Source of the DNA: an uncultured Lachnospiraceae bacterium
GTDB lineage: Bacteria > Bacillota > Clostridia > Lachnospirales > Lachnospiraceae
DNA length: 42,670 nt
NCBI GenBank assembly: GCA_910588825.1
Contig: CAJURF010000026.1
Span: 1-42,670, forward strand
Reading direction: 5' to 3'
Shown here: piece by piece, positions 25,489 through 32,655 of the stretch
How the letters are laid out: every line of letters starts with the position of its first letter
Numbering within the stretch: position 1 is the first letter of the stretch
Notes under the pieces: generated by a model
Told to the model about the DNA's origin: nothing
The model's database searches: none
The model's input: only the letters and a program-made list of their open reading frames with translations
Made by a program: the position numbers and the translations under genes

Positions 25489-28038
25489 GTGGAACAATAC
25501 AATGTTACAGGTATGAGCTGTGCTGCCTGCAGCAGCCGTGTGGAAAAAGCAGTGAACAAAATCCCGGGAGTGACTGCCTGCTCAGTGAGTCTGCTGACAA
25601 ATTCCATGGGGGTGGAGGGCAGTGCTTCTGCAGATGAGATTATAGCGGCGGTGGAAAATGCCGGGTATGGTGCCAGTGTAAAAGGCGGGGCCAATCAGGA
25701 GAGCCAGGCCGCGCCGGGTGCAGATTCTCTGAAAGATACGGAGACACCGGTTCTGAAGCGCAGGCTGATCCTTTCCATTGGATTTTTATGCGTCCTGATG
25801 TATTTTTCCATGGGGAATATGATGTGGGGATGGCCCGTACCTGCCTGGTTTGAGGGGAATCACGTGGCAATGGGTCTGGTTCAGCTTCTGCTGGCCGGGA
25901 TTGTTATGGTGATTAATCAGAAGTTTTTCATCAGTGGATTTAAAAGCCTTGCCCACAGGGCTCCCAACATGGATACACTGGTGGCTCTGGGATCTTCGGC
26001 GTCTTTTGTATGGAGCGTGTATGCGCTGTTTGCCATGACCGATGCCCAGGTCAAAGGGGATATGCCGGCAGTCATGGTCTATATGGATGAATTCTACTTT
26101 GAATCCGCGGCTATGATTCTCACACTGATTACAGTGGGGAAAATGCTGGAGGCACGGAGTAAGGGAAAGACAACCGACGCGCTGAAAAGTTTGATCGGCA
26201 TGGCGCCTAAGACGGCTACTGTCCTGAGAAATGGACAGGAGACGGAAGTTTCCATAGAACAGGTAAAAGTAGGAGATGAATTTGTCGTTCGTCCAGGGGA
26301 GAGCATCCCTGTGGATGGTGTGGTGGAAGACGGTACCAGCGCCGTGAACGAATCCGCCCTTACCGGGGAGAGCATCCCTGTGGATAAGGCAGAAGGAGAC
26401 CAGGTATCTGCCGCCACAGTAAATCAGTCCGGATTTCTCCGGTGCAGAGCCACCCGTGTGGGGCAGGATACGGCCCTGTCACAGATCATTCAGATGGTCA
26501 GCGATGCGGCAGCAACCAAAGCGCCCATTGCCAAGGTGGCGGATAAGGTGTCAGGGGTCTTTGTACCGGTGGTGATTGCCATTGCTGTGATCACCACGCT
26601 GGTATGGCTGCTGGCAGGACAGGAATTTGCATTTGCCCTGGCAAGGGGGATCTCCGTGCTGGTAATCAGCTGCCCCTGTGCCCTGGGACTGGCCACACCG
26701 GTTGCCATCATGGTGGGCAACGGAATGGGAGCCAAGAATGGAATCCTTTTCAAGACAGCGGCCTCCCTGGAGGCTGCAGGCCGGGTCAGTGTAGTGGCTC
26801 TGGATAAGACAGGAACCATCACCACAGGAGAGCCAAAAGTGACAGATATTATGCCCTGGGGGGGAATCAGTGAAACAGAACTGATTCAGCAGGCGGCTTC
26901 TCTGGAAAGCAAAAGCGAACATCCACTGTCCCGGGCTATTTTACAAAGAGCAGAGGAGACAGGGATTCAGATTTCAGAGATCACTGATTTTGCAGCCCTT
27001 CCAGGCAACGGGCTGTCGGCAGTTCTGGAAGGGAAATCCCTTGCAGGGGGGAATCTGAATTACATCCGTACAAAGGCACAGATTCCCCAGTCACTGGCAG
27101 ATGCCGCTGACAAGCTGGCGGCTCAGGGAAAAACACCGTTGTATTTCAGCCGTGATGACCAGGTGCTGGGGCTGATCGCAGTGGCTGATGTGATCAAACC
27201 GGAAAGTCCCCAGGCCATTAAGGAACTCCAGGGCATGGGAATCCATGTGGTTATGCTCACCGGAGACAATGAGCGCACGGCAAAGGCCATCGGAGCCCAG
27301 GCCGGGGTGGATGAAGTGCTGGCAGGGGTGCTGCCCGACGGCAAAGAAGCTGCTATCCGTTCCCTTCAGGCAAAGGGAAAAGCGGCAATGGTAGGCGACG
27401 GTATCAACGACGCGCCGGCTCTCACCCGTGCAGATATCGGTATTGCCATCGGGGCGGGGACAGACATCGCCATCGATGCCGCAGATGTAGTTTTGATGAA
27501 CAGCAAATTGTCTGATGTGCCTGCTGCCATCCGGCTAAGCCGTGCCACACTGCGGAACATCCATCAGAATCTGTTCTGGGCGTTTTTCTATAATGTGATC
27601 GGCATTCCCCTGGCGGCCGGGGTCTGGATTCCCCTGCTGGGATGGAAACTGAATCCCATGTTCGGCGCGGCGGCCATGAGTTTATCCAGCTTCTGCGTGG
27701 TGACCAATGCCCTGCGGCTGAATTTATTCAATATGCACGACGCCCGCCATGATAAGAAACGTGTGTTTAAAAACAGTGAAGAACCGGCCCAGCCGGATAC
27801 AATAAAATCAAAAAAGGAGAATGAAGCCATGACAAAAACAATGAAAATCGAAGGAATGATGTGCCAGCACTGTGAGGCAAGAGTGAAAAAGACTTTGGAA
27901 GGACTGGATCAGGTGGACAGCGCAGAAGTAAGCCATGCCAAGGGGACAGCAGTGGTTACCCTGAACGGGCAGGTGGATGACAGTGTTTTGAAAGACGCTG
28001 TGGAGGCACAGGATTATAAAGTGGTTGGAATTGAGTAA
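25489..28038 (+). CDS. copA: Copper-exporting P1B-type ATPase with a C-terminal CopZ-like domain
   Basis: An 849-residue Cu(I) export pump. An N-terminal heavy-metal domain begins with GMSCAACSSRVEKAV. Membrane helices follow, with the transport-site CPC in ISCPCALGLATP near residue 398. Also present are the actuator TGES, the phosphorylation site DKTGT near residue 439, SEHPLSR (His-Pro of P1B pumps), and GDGINDAP near residue 635. After the last helices a second heavy-metal domain appears (EGMMCQHCEARVKKT, near residue 787), at the C-terminus rather than the usual N-terminus. The start is GTG at 25489 with GGGAGGT 8 nt upstream; the ATG at 25484 is out of frame. It is the last gene of the csoR operon, before a strong terminator. 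Confidence 0.95.
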   Translation: MEQYNVTGMSCAACSSRVEKAVNKIPGVTACSVSLLTNSMGVEGSASADEIIAAVENAGYGASVKGGANQESQAAPGADSLKDTETPVLKRRLILSIGFLCVLMYFSMGNMMWGWPVPAWFEGNHVAMGLVQLLLAGIVMVINQKFFISGFKSLAHRAPNMDTLVALGSSASFVWSVYALFAMTDAQVKGDMPAVMVYMDEFYFESAAMILTLITVGKMLEARSKGKTTDALKSLIGMAPKTATVLRNGQETEVSIEQVKVGDEFVVRPGESIPVDGVVEDGTSAVNESALTGESIPVDKAEGDQVSAATVNQSGFLRCRATRVGQDTALSQIIQMVSDAAATKAPIAKVADKVSGVFVPVVIAIAVITTLVWLLAGQEFAFALARGISVLVISCPCALGLATPVAIMVGNGMGAKNGILFKTAASLEAAGRVSVVALDKTGTITTGEPKVTDIMPWGGISETELIQQAASLESKSEHPLSRAILQRAEETGIQISEITDFAALPGNGLSAVLEGKSLAGGNLNYIRTKAQIPQSLADAADKLAAQGKTPLYFSRDDQVLGLIAVADVIKPESPQAIKELQGMGIHVVMLTGDNERTAKAIGAQAGVDEVLAGVLPDGKEAAIRSLQAKGKAAMVGDGINDAPALTRADIGIAIGAGTDIAIDAADVVLMNSKLSDVPAAIRLSRATLRNIHQNLFWAFFYNVIGIPLAAGVWIPLLGWKLNPMFGAAAMSLSSFCVVTNALRLNLFNMHDARHDKKRVFKNSEEPAQPDTIKSKKENEAMTKTMKIEGMMCQHCEARVKKTLEGLDQVDSAEVSHAKGTAVVTLNGQVDDSVLKDAVEAQDYKVVGIE
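27829..28038 (+). CDS. Possible internal start giving a free CopZ-like copper chaperone
   Basis: The ATG at 27829 is in frame inside copA and is preceded by AAAAGGAGA (27812-27820), a strong ribosome site. Translation from here would give a 69-residue heavy-metal-binding protein beginning MTKTMKIEGMMCQHCEAR, the size and sequence of a free CopZ chaperone. The same codons also form the C-terminus of the long copA frame, because no stop separates them. It may be a fused former copZ gene that keeps its own start, or a stop/frameshift lost by sequence error. Both products could exist, comparable in outcome to E. coli CopA(Z), made there by frameshifting. Confidence 0.55.
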   Translation: MTKTMKIEGMMCQHCEARVKKTLEGLDQVDSAEVSHAKGTAVVTLNGQVDDSVLKDAVEAQDYKVVGIE

Positions 28039-28056
28039 AGCAATATGAGTTTTATT

Positions 28057-28084
28057 GAGCCTGACATAATGTCAGGCTCTTTTT
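28057..28084 (+). terminator. Terminator of the copper operon
   Basis: Arms GAGCCTGACA (28057-28066) and TGTCAGGCTC (28070-28079) have a 3-nt loop and are followed by five T residues. Confidence 0.9.
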
Positions 28085-28212
28085 ATATATGCGCTCAGTA
28101 TAAGCGCAATCTAATCGGCGAAAATCCCAATGAATTTCGAAAAAATACTAAAATTTATTAATATATGGAAGACAGGCAGCTGGTTTTAGAATGGCCAGCC
28201 GCCTGTTTTCAA

Positions 28213-28761
28213 TTATTCCATCCCCGCAGGCAGTGGAAAATACTGCGCTTTCTCATTGGCACAGATTTCCCCGCAGGCGATTTTTTCTCCAGAATCTCCA
28301 GAGGGCTGTGTTTTAAAATCATCGGGCATCATGTGGATGACCACTGTGCGGCCGATTACTTCATCCGGCACAAACTGGCGGGTGTAGAAAATAGACAGTG
28401 CGTATCCGCAGCTTCCGAACAGAGGCGGAAGATCTCCTGCGTGGGCTGGGTGAGGACAATTGTCAGGATTCCAATGCTGTCCGGTATTGGAAAATGCTTC
28501 CTGGTCGTCGGAGCTGCTGCAGCTTTTGCCCTCATGAATGTGGAAACCATGGATATGGATACCGCAGGGGTCAGTATCCTGTGGAAGTGCCTGGACTTCG
28601 GTCAGGACAAGTGTGCCGCCCCAGCAGGGGTAGAGATACATCACACCCCAGATATCCGGAAAGTCAGAGCTTCCACGGATTATGGCATATGCCTCCGGAG
28701 GGGTATCGGATAATTGTCCTAATATATTTCTCAGGTCGTGGGACATTTGGATTTCTATCAT
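28213..28761 (-). CDS. sodC: Cu/Zn superoxide dismutase family protein, not exported
   Basis: A 182-residue Cu/Zn-SOD. All usual metal ligands are visible: His pair in GFHIHEG, bridging His in NTGQHWNP, His and Asp in PHPAHAGDL, and the distal His in VVIHMMPDDF. The disulfide cysteines appear in GKSCSS and KIACGE. The active-site Arg before the last Cys is replaced by Lys (GEKIACG). There is no signal peptide, unlike most bacterial SodC. It starts 3 nt after the cotJC stop codon on the same strand, so it is probably the downstream gene of a cotJC-sod unit and could be made in the mother cell as a coat enzyme. The ribosome site (GTGAG) is inside the cotJC tail. Confidence 0.85.
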   Translation of the reverse strand: MIEIQMSHDLRNILGQLSDTPPEAYAIIRGSSDFPDIWGVMYLYPCWGGTLVLTEVQALPQDTDPCGIHIHGFHIHEGKSCSSSDDQEAFSNTGQHWNPDNCPHPAHAGDLPPLFGSCGYALSIFYTRQFVPDEVIGRTVVIHMMPDDFKTQPSGDSGEKIACGEICANEKAQYFPLPAGME

Positions 28762-28764
28762 AGA

Positions 28765-28860
28765 TTAACACTCACATTTCGTTGGCGCGTCAAAACTTGG
28801 GTTGAACGCGTAGAAGTTTTTGGCATCCAGTTGTTCCTGCAGGGAGCGGAGGGCTTCACC
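28765..28860 (-). pseudogene. cotJC: cotJC piece 3 (C-terminus with stop)
   Basis: Minus-strand codons read GEA-LRSLQEQLDAKNF, then YAFNPSFDAPTKCEC and stop (28767-28765). This is the conserved C-terminal tail of the CotJC manganese-catalase family (FGEALR...KNFYAFNPSFD). The homology stops abruptly at the 8-bp sequence GCTTCACC (28853-28860 on the plus strand), after which element 1 begins. The frame is intact. The piece cannot be active alone, as it has no metal ligands apart from the Glu in FGEA. Joining it to piece 2 at the repeat gives an in-frame fusion. Confidence 0.88.
28853..28860. other. Element 1 attachment site, left end
   Basis: GCTTCACC occurs here and again at 32483-32490, in direct orientation, exactly where the two cotJC pieces stop matching the family. 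It is the shared core of the recombination site. On the element side GCAGATGA (28868-28875) is the perfect complement of TCATCTGC (32458-32465) at the other end, so a circular element would have an inverted repeat around the core, as phage-type attP sites do. Confidence 0.75.
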
Positions 28861-28895
28861 AAAACGGGCAGATGAAAGCAATTTTAAGACATGTT

Positions 28896-30431
28896 TTAAA
28901 AATTCCATGTGATTTTCATGATGCCATCTGCGATATGAATGACTTTGATAAGCACGTCAGCGGCCATCTGTCTGTCCGGGAAAGACAGAGCTTCCCATGC
29001 CTTAATATAGCGAAAGTTCTGATGAAACTTATCCTTTGTGTCCGGGGTATCTGCTGGTGCGGTCTTTTCCAGCAGGACGTTTCGTTCTGTATCTAATGCG
29101 GATACCTTTTCCTCTATGTACTTAATAAGAACACTGCCAGCTTCGGGGACTTTGGAGAGAAGATGATCGATTTCTTCGTCAATTTGCGTCAGGCGGATCT
29201 TCCTGGCCATGTTTTTTTGTGCTTTGCCGGAATCATTGCCACAGGAGATCAGGTTTTCTTCAGAAAATGGGAGTTCTGACAGTCTCTCCCGGATTGCGTC
29301 AAGCATGTACTCCTCTAAGGCATCCGCGTAAACGGTACACCCCGCTCCTTGACAATTTCCACGGTTTCCTGAGTGGCTGCAGACAAAGTACCGTCCCCAT
29401 TTTGTCTTTGATTTTCGAATTGTCAGGGCATAGCCGCATCTGCCGCATTTTACCTTGCCCGCCAGCCATGAATTTTTCGGCCTGCATGCGCTTGCAGATT
29501 GGCGGTTATTCAGACACCGCATCCGGCAGGCCAGCCATGTTTTGGAAGATATGAAACCCTTATGGGGGGCCAGGACAACTTCTCTGCCGTATAGCCCGCT
29601 GTGGCTTTTCGTGCCGGAGGAAGTGCCTTTGTACAGATAGCAGGCATTGCAGCCGGAAAAATCGCTGGCAGGGTTATAAATAGCTGCCCCCTGGCTTTGA
29701 AAGAACCGGTATATGTCGATGTCAGCTTCCACATATACAGGATTACGGAGCATTTCGCTGAGGCGCGCGGTATTCCAGTCTGCTCCCCGCAGGTTTTTTA
29801 TCTGATGTTCCTTTAAATACCGGACAATATCACCGAGAGAATTATCTGTATCAGCATACATGGAGAAAATCAGCTTTAGCTGTTCACTCTCCTCCGGTAC
29901 TTCCTGGTATTTGGAGGTGAGGATGTTGTCAATGACTGTACTAGACAGACGGTAGCCGTAGGGAACACGTCCGCCCATGTAAAATCCGTGTCTGCATCTG
30001 GCATAATAAGCGTCGGTTACACGCTTTTGTATGGTTTCCCGCTCCAGCTGGGCGAACACGATACAGATGTTTAGCATGGCACGGCCGATGGGGGTGGAAG
30101 TGTCAAATTTCTCCGTGGAGGAGACAAATTCCACATGGTATTTCTGGAATATTTCCATCATATTGGCAAAGTCCAGAATAGAACGGCTGATACGGTCCAG
30201 CTTGTAGACGATGACCCGTTTTATCCTGCCTGAGCGGATATCTCGCATCATTTGTTCAAAGCCTGGTCGATGAGTATCTTTGCCGGAAAAACCTCGATCC
30301 GTATACTCCAGGCATTCATTCCCGTGAGCTTCGTATCTGCAGTATTCCAGCTGGCTGTCAACGGATATGCTGTCTTTTTTTTCAACGGACTGACGTGCGT
30401 ATAAAGCGTCGTATAGAAGGGATTTACACAT
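28896..30431 (-). CDS. Large serine recombinase of element 1
   Basis: A 511-residue large serine recombinase. The resolvase domain (about 1-150) has the catalytic Ser in ALYARQSVEK near residue 15 and catalytic arginines in YKLDRISRS and TSTPIGRAMLN, ending in QLERETIQKR. The recombinase domain (about 165-300) and the zinc ribbon CGRCGYAL...C...C near residue 330-360 follow, then a coiled-coil stretch near 410-450. All catalytic residues are present, so it should be active. The start ATG lies inside the end of the 54-codon gene (8-nt overlap) and has no ribosome site of its own, so translation is coupled. The stop lies 35 bp from the attachment site. Confidence 0.92.
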   Translation of the reverse strand: MCKSLLYDALYARQSVEKKDSISVDSQLEYCRYEAHGNECLEYTDRGFSGKDTHRPGFEQMMRDIRSGRIKRVIVYKLDRISRSILDFANMMEIFQKYHVEFVSSTEKFDTSTPIGRAMLNICIVFAQLERETIQKRVTDAYYARCRHGFYMGGRVPYGYRLSSTVIDNILTSKYQEVPEESEQLKLIFSMYADTDNSLGDIVRYLKEHQIKNLRGADWNTARLSEMLRNPVYVEADIDIYRFFQSQGAAIYNPASDFSGCNACYLYKGTSSGTKSHSGLYGREVVLAPHKGFISSKTWLACRMRCLNNRQSASACRPKNSWLAGKVKCGRCGYALTIRKSKTKWGRYFVCSHSGNRGNCQGAGCTVYADALEEYMLDAIRERLSELPFSEENLISCGNDSGKAQKNMARKIRLTQIDEEIDHLLSKVPEAGSVLIKYIEEKVSALDTERNVLLEKTAPADTPDTKDKFHQNFRYIKAWEALSFPDRQMAADVLIKVIHIADGIMKITWNF

Positions 30432-30588
30432 ACTTTTTGAAAATATGGCAGAGACGGGCCGCGATTTCCTGTTGGACTTCCTGCTGAGAACCTTTCGGAA
30501 GTTTTGGATAGATGTTGATTATGTCCAGCCGCATATTATCTTTGCATATCTGGGAAACAGCGGCAGGAGAAGCTGCGTCTTTTGGCAT
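30424..30588 (-). CDS. Very small protein coupled to the recombinase; candidate directionality factor
   Basis: A 54-residue protein beginning MPKDAASPAAVSQICKD and ending in RLCHIFKKYV, with AAGGAG 8 nt before its ATG. It contains no membrane segment and is mostly charged helix. Its last 8 bases overlap the recombinase start (TATGTGTAA). Small proteins encoded next to large serine recombinases often control whether the enzyme integrates or excises (for example SprB with SprA). That role is an inference from position and size only. The excellent ribosome site and the overlap argue that it is a real gene. Confidence 0.7.
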   Translation of the reverse strand: MPKDAASPAAVSQICKDNMRLDIINIYPKLPKGSQQEVQQEIAARLCHIFKKYV

Positions 30589-30627
30589 CAATATTCTCCT
30601 TGTGTGATTTTACTTTATTTTATGAGA

Positions 30628-30680
30628 ACAGCAGGCCTGCTATTCGAGATTCATTGACTTTAAAAGTGAGAGTCGATATA
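30628..30680 (+). promoter_or_regulatory. Divergent control region with palindrome and promoter
   Basis: A perfect 12-bp palindrome AGCAGGCCTGCT (30628-30639) is followed by TTGACT (30652-30657), a 17-bp spacer and TATACT (30675-30680), reading toward the ATPase gene at 30729. The palindrome lies between the two divergent genes and could be an operator for either. Confidence 0.6.
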
Positions 30681-30728
30681 CTAAAAGGAAACAGCCGGCA
30701 ATGCAGCCCAAAAAAGAAAGGCAGGACT

Positions 30729-32453
30729 ATGGAAAGGACGATAGGGATAGGAAAACAGGATTTTGAAAAAGTCAGAGTCAATCATAATTTTTACATTGAT
30801 AAAACAGATTTCATCAGACAGTGGTGGGAGGCGGACGATGATGTAACGCTGATCGCCCGGCCCAGGAGGTTTGGGAAGACCCTGAATATGAGTATGCTGG
30901 AGAAGTTTTTTTCGCTGGAGTATGCGGGGAGGGGAGAGCTTTTTGAGGGATTGTCCATATGGCAGGATGAAAAGTATCGTAAACTGCAGGGTACATATCC
31001 AGTGATTGCTCTCAGTTTCGCAAAAGTCAAGGATATTTCATTTTTAAATACCAGAAAGAGGATCTGCCAGATCATTACAGATCTGTATAATAAATTTGAT
31101 TTTCTGCTGGATGGGAGAATGCTCAATGATAAGGAAAAAGAATTCTACCGCAGAGTTTCGGCTGACATGGAGGATTACATTGCCGCAGATTCCCTGAATA
31201 CCTTATCAAATTATTTAATGAGATATTATGGAAAAAAAGTGATCATTCTTTTAGATGAGTATGATACCCCCATGCAGGAAGCGTTCATAAATGGATATTG
31301 GAATGAGCTGGCTGGATTTATCCGAAATTTGTTTAATGCTTCTTTTAAGACAAATCCATACCTGGAACGTGCCGTTATGACAGGTATCACAAGGGTCAGC
31401 AAGGAGTCGATTTTTTCTGATTTGAACAACCTTGAGGTAGTGTCGGCGACATCGAGAAAGTATGAAGACTGTTTTGGTTTTACAGAGGGAGAAGTTCAGA
31501 GCGCATTGGAGGAATATGGACTATCCGGCCAGAGACAGCAGGTAAAGGACTGGTATGACGGTTTTTCATTTGGAGGAGAGAAGGATATCTATAATCCATG
31601 GTCGATCATCGGTTTTCTGAAGGAAGGGAAAGCAGGTGCTTATTGGACTAACACCAGTTCCAATAATCTCGTGGGAAAGCTGATAAGGGAAGGAAGTCCT
31701 GAGATAAAAAAGACTTTTGAGCGGCTGCTTTGCGGCGGGAGCATTCAAATGGAGCTTGATGAACAAATCGTCTATGACCAGCTGGATGATGATGAACAGG
31801 CGGTCTGGAGCCTCCTTCTGGCCAGCGGTTACCTGAAAGTGAAAAATTTCAGATCATATATATCTGATTTTGGGGAGTGGCGGCAGGAATATGAGCTGGA
31901 ACTGACCAATTTTGAGGTAAAAGTGATGTTTCGCAAAATGGTGCGGAAATGGTTTGCCAGGTCTGCTTCCGGTTACAATGATTTTATCAAAGCACTGCTT
32001 CAGGGGGACTTAAAAGCAATGAACTCTTATATGAACAGGCTGACAGTAGAAATGTTCAGTTATTTCGATACAGGGAAGAAGCCTTCTTTAGATGAGCCGG
32101 AACGGTTTTACCATGGTTTTGTTCTGGGGCTGATGGTGGACTTGGCCGACAAGTATGTGATTACGTCAAACCGGGAGAGTGGATTTGGCCGGTATGATGT
32201 GGTACTGGAGCCCAGGACAGCGCCGGGGGCAAAAACTCCTCCAGCTGAGAATGATGCGGTTATCATTGAATTTAAAGTGCAGGATGAAGAAGAAAAGGAG
32301 CTGTCCCACACGGTGCGGGAGGCACTGCGGCAGATAGATGAAAAGAATTATCAGGCGGATCTTCTGGCCAGGGGGATTTCCGAAAAACATATACGGAAAT
32401 ATGGATTTGCTTTCTGTGGGAAGAAAGTACTGATAGGCAGCAGAGCGGATTGA
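30729..32453 (+). CDS. AAA-ATPase-like protein with PD-(D/E)XK nuclease domain (DUF1703 type)
   Basis: A 574-residue protein. The N-terminal AAA-ATPase-like domain starts GIGKQDFEKVRVNHNFYIDK, has a Walker A variant RPRRFGKTLNMSM near residue 42 and a Walker B-like IILLDEYDTPM near residue 170. The C-terminal PDDEXK_9 domain near residue 485 carries RYDVVLEPR...VIIEFKVQD (D...ExK active site). These proteins are very numerous in gut Clostridia and Bacteroidetes; roles in defence or DNA processing have been proposed, but no function is established. The start at 30729 follows AAAGGCAGGA, after its own promoter. It is the only cargo of element 1. Confidence 0.9.
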   Translation: MERTIGIGKQDFEKVRVNHNFYIDKTDFIRQWWEADDDVTLIARPRRFGKTLNMSMLEKFFSLEYAGRGELFEGLSIWQDEKYRKLQGTYPVIALSFAKVKDISFLNTRKRICQIITDLYNKFDFLLDGRMLNDKEKEFYRRVSADMEDYIAADSLNTLSNYLMRYYGKKVIILLDEYDTPMQEAFINGYWNELAGFIRNLFNASFKTNPYLERAVMTGITRVSKESIFSDLNNLEVVSATSRKYEDCFGFTEGEVQSALEEYGLSGQRQQVKDWYDGFSFGGEKDIYNPWSIIGFLKEGKAGAYWTNTSSNNLVGKLIREGSPEIKKTFERLLCGGSIQMELDEQIVYDQLDDDEQAVWSLLLASGYLKVKNFRSYISDFGEWRQEYELELTNFEVKVMFRKMVRKWFARSASGYNDFIKALLQGDLKAMNSYMNRLTVEMFSYFDTGKKPSLDEPERFYHGFVLGLMVDLADKYVITSNRESGFGRYDVVLEPRTAPGAKTPPAENDAVIIEFKVQDEEEKELSHTVREALRQIDEKNYQADLLARGISEKHIRKYGFAFCGKKVLIGSRAD

Positions 32454-32482
32454 TTTATCATCTGCTTGATCTATTCCGATTC

Positions 32483-32490
32483 GCTTCACC
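32483..32490. other. Element 1 attachment site, right end
   Basis: This is the second copy of GCTTCACC. The base triplet before it on the coding strand is TTC, against TTT in the left copy, so the shared core is exactly 8 bp. The element-side arm TCATCTGC (32458-32465) complements the arm at 28868. Confidence 0.75.
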
Positions 32491-32605
32491 GAACCGCTGG
32501 AAGTGGACAACCTCCCGTGCACGCAGGAAACGTATGGGGTCGGCCACTTCCGGCATGTTTTTCACTACCCGCAGGATATTATCGTAAGTGGAGCGTGCTT
32601 TCTGC

Positions 32606-32613
32606 TCTGCTGC
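32606..32613. other. Element 2 attachment site, left end
   Basis: TCTGCTGC (GCAGCAGA on the coding strand) recurs at 40207-40214 in direct orientation, exactly where cotJC homology is lost on both sides. It encodes the Ala-Ala of the family motif DMAAEQKAR. Confidence 0.75.
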
Positions 32614-32655
32614 ATTACGGTAAGAGCAGCATAGAAAAGCAAAAGAGACGGCACT

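Larger units (their letters stand above)
28861..32490. mobile_element. Element 1: 3,630-bp serine-recombinase element inside cotJC
   Basis: The element is bounded by direct repeats GCTTCACC and splits the cotJC codons for FGEA. Its contents are a large serine recombinase ending 35 bp from the left end, a 54-codon gene overlapping the recombinase start, and a divergent PD-(D/E)XK/AAA-like gene that ends 37 bp before the right end. No transposase and no conjugation or replication genes are present. Its recombinase lies in the same orientation as cotJC. Exact removal restores the reading frame. Confidence 0.82.
32483..32613 (-). pseudogene. cotJC: cotJC piece 2 (second half of the metal site)
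   Basis: 131 bp read on the minus strand as AAEQKARSTYDNILRV, then VKNMPEVADPIRFLRA, then REVVHFQRFGEA, with no stop or frameshift. This is the middle of CotJC; REVVHF supplies a Glu and a His of the dimanganese site. It is bounded on one side by TCTGCTGC (32606-32613, repeated at 40207) and on the other by GCTTCACC (32483-32490, repeated at 28853). It is thus an exon-like island between two elements and has no start, stop or promoter of its own. Confidence 0.9.

Noticed and set aside
30582..30728. 49-codon N-terminal extension of the PD-(D/E)XK protein
   Set aside because: The frame is open, but it covers the divergent promoter and palindrome and does not match the family N-terminus; the start at 30729 has its own ribosome site.
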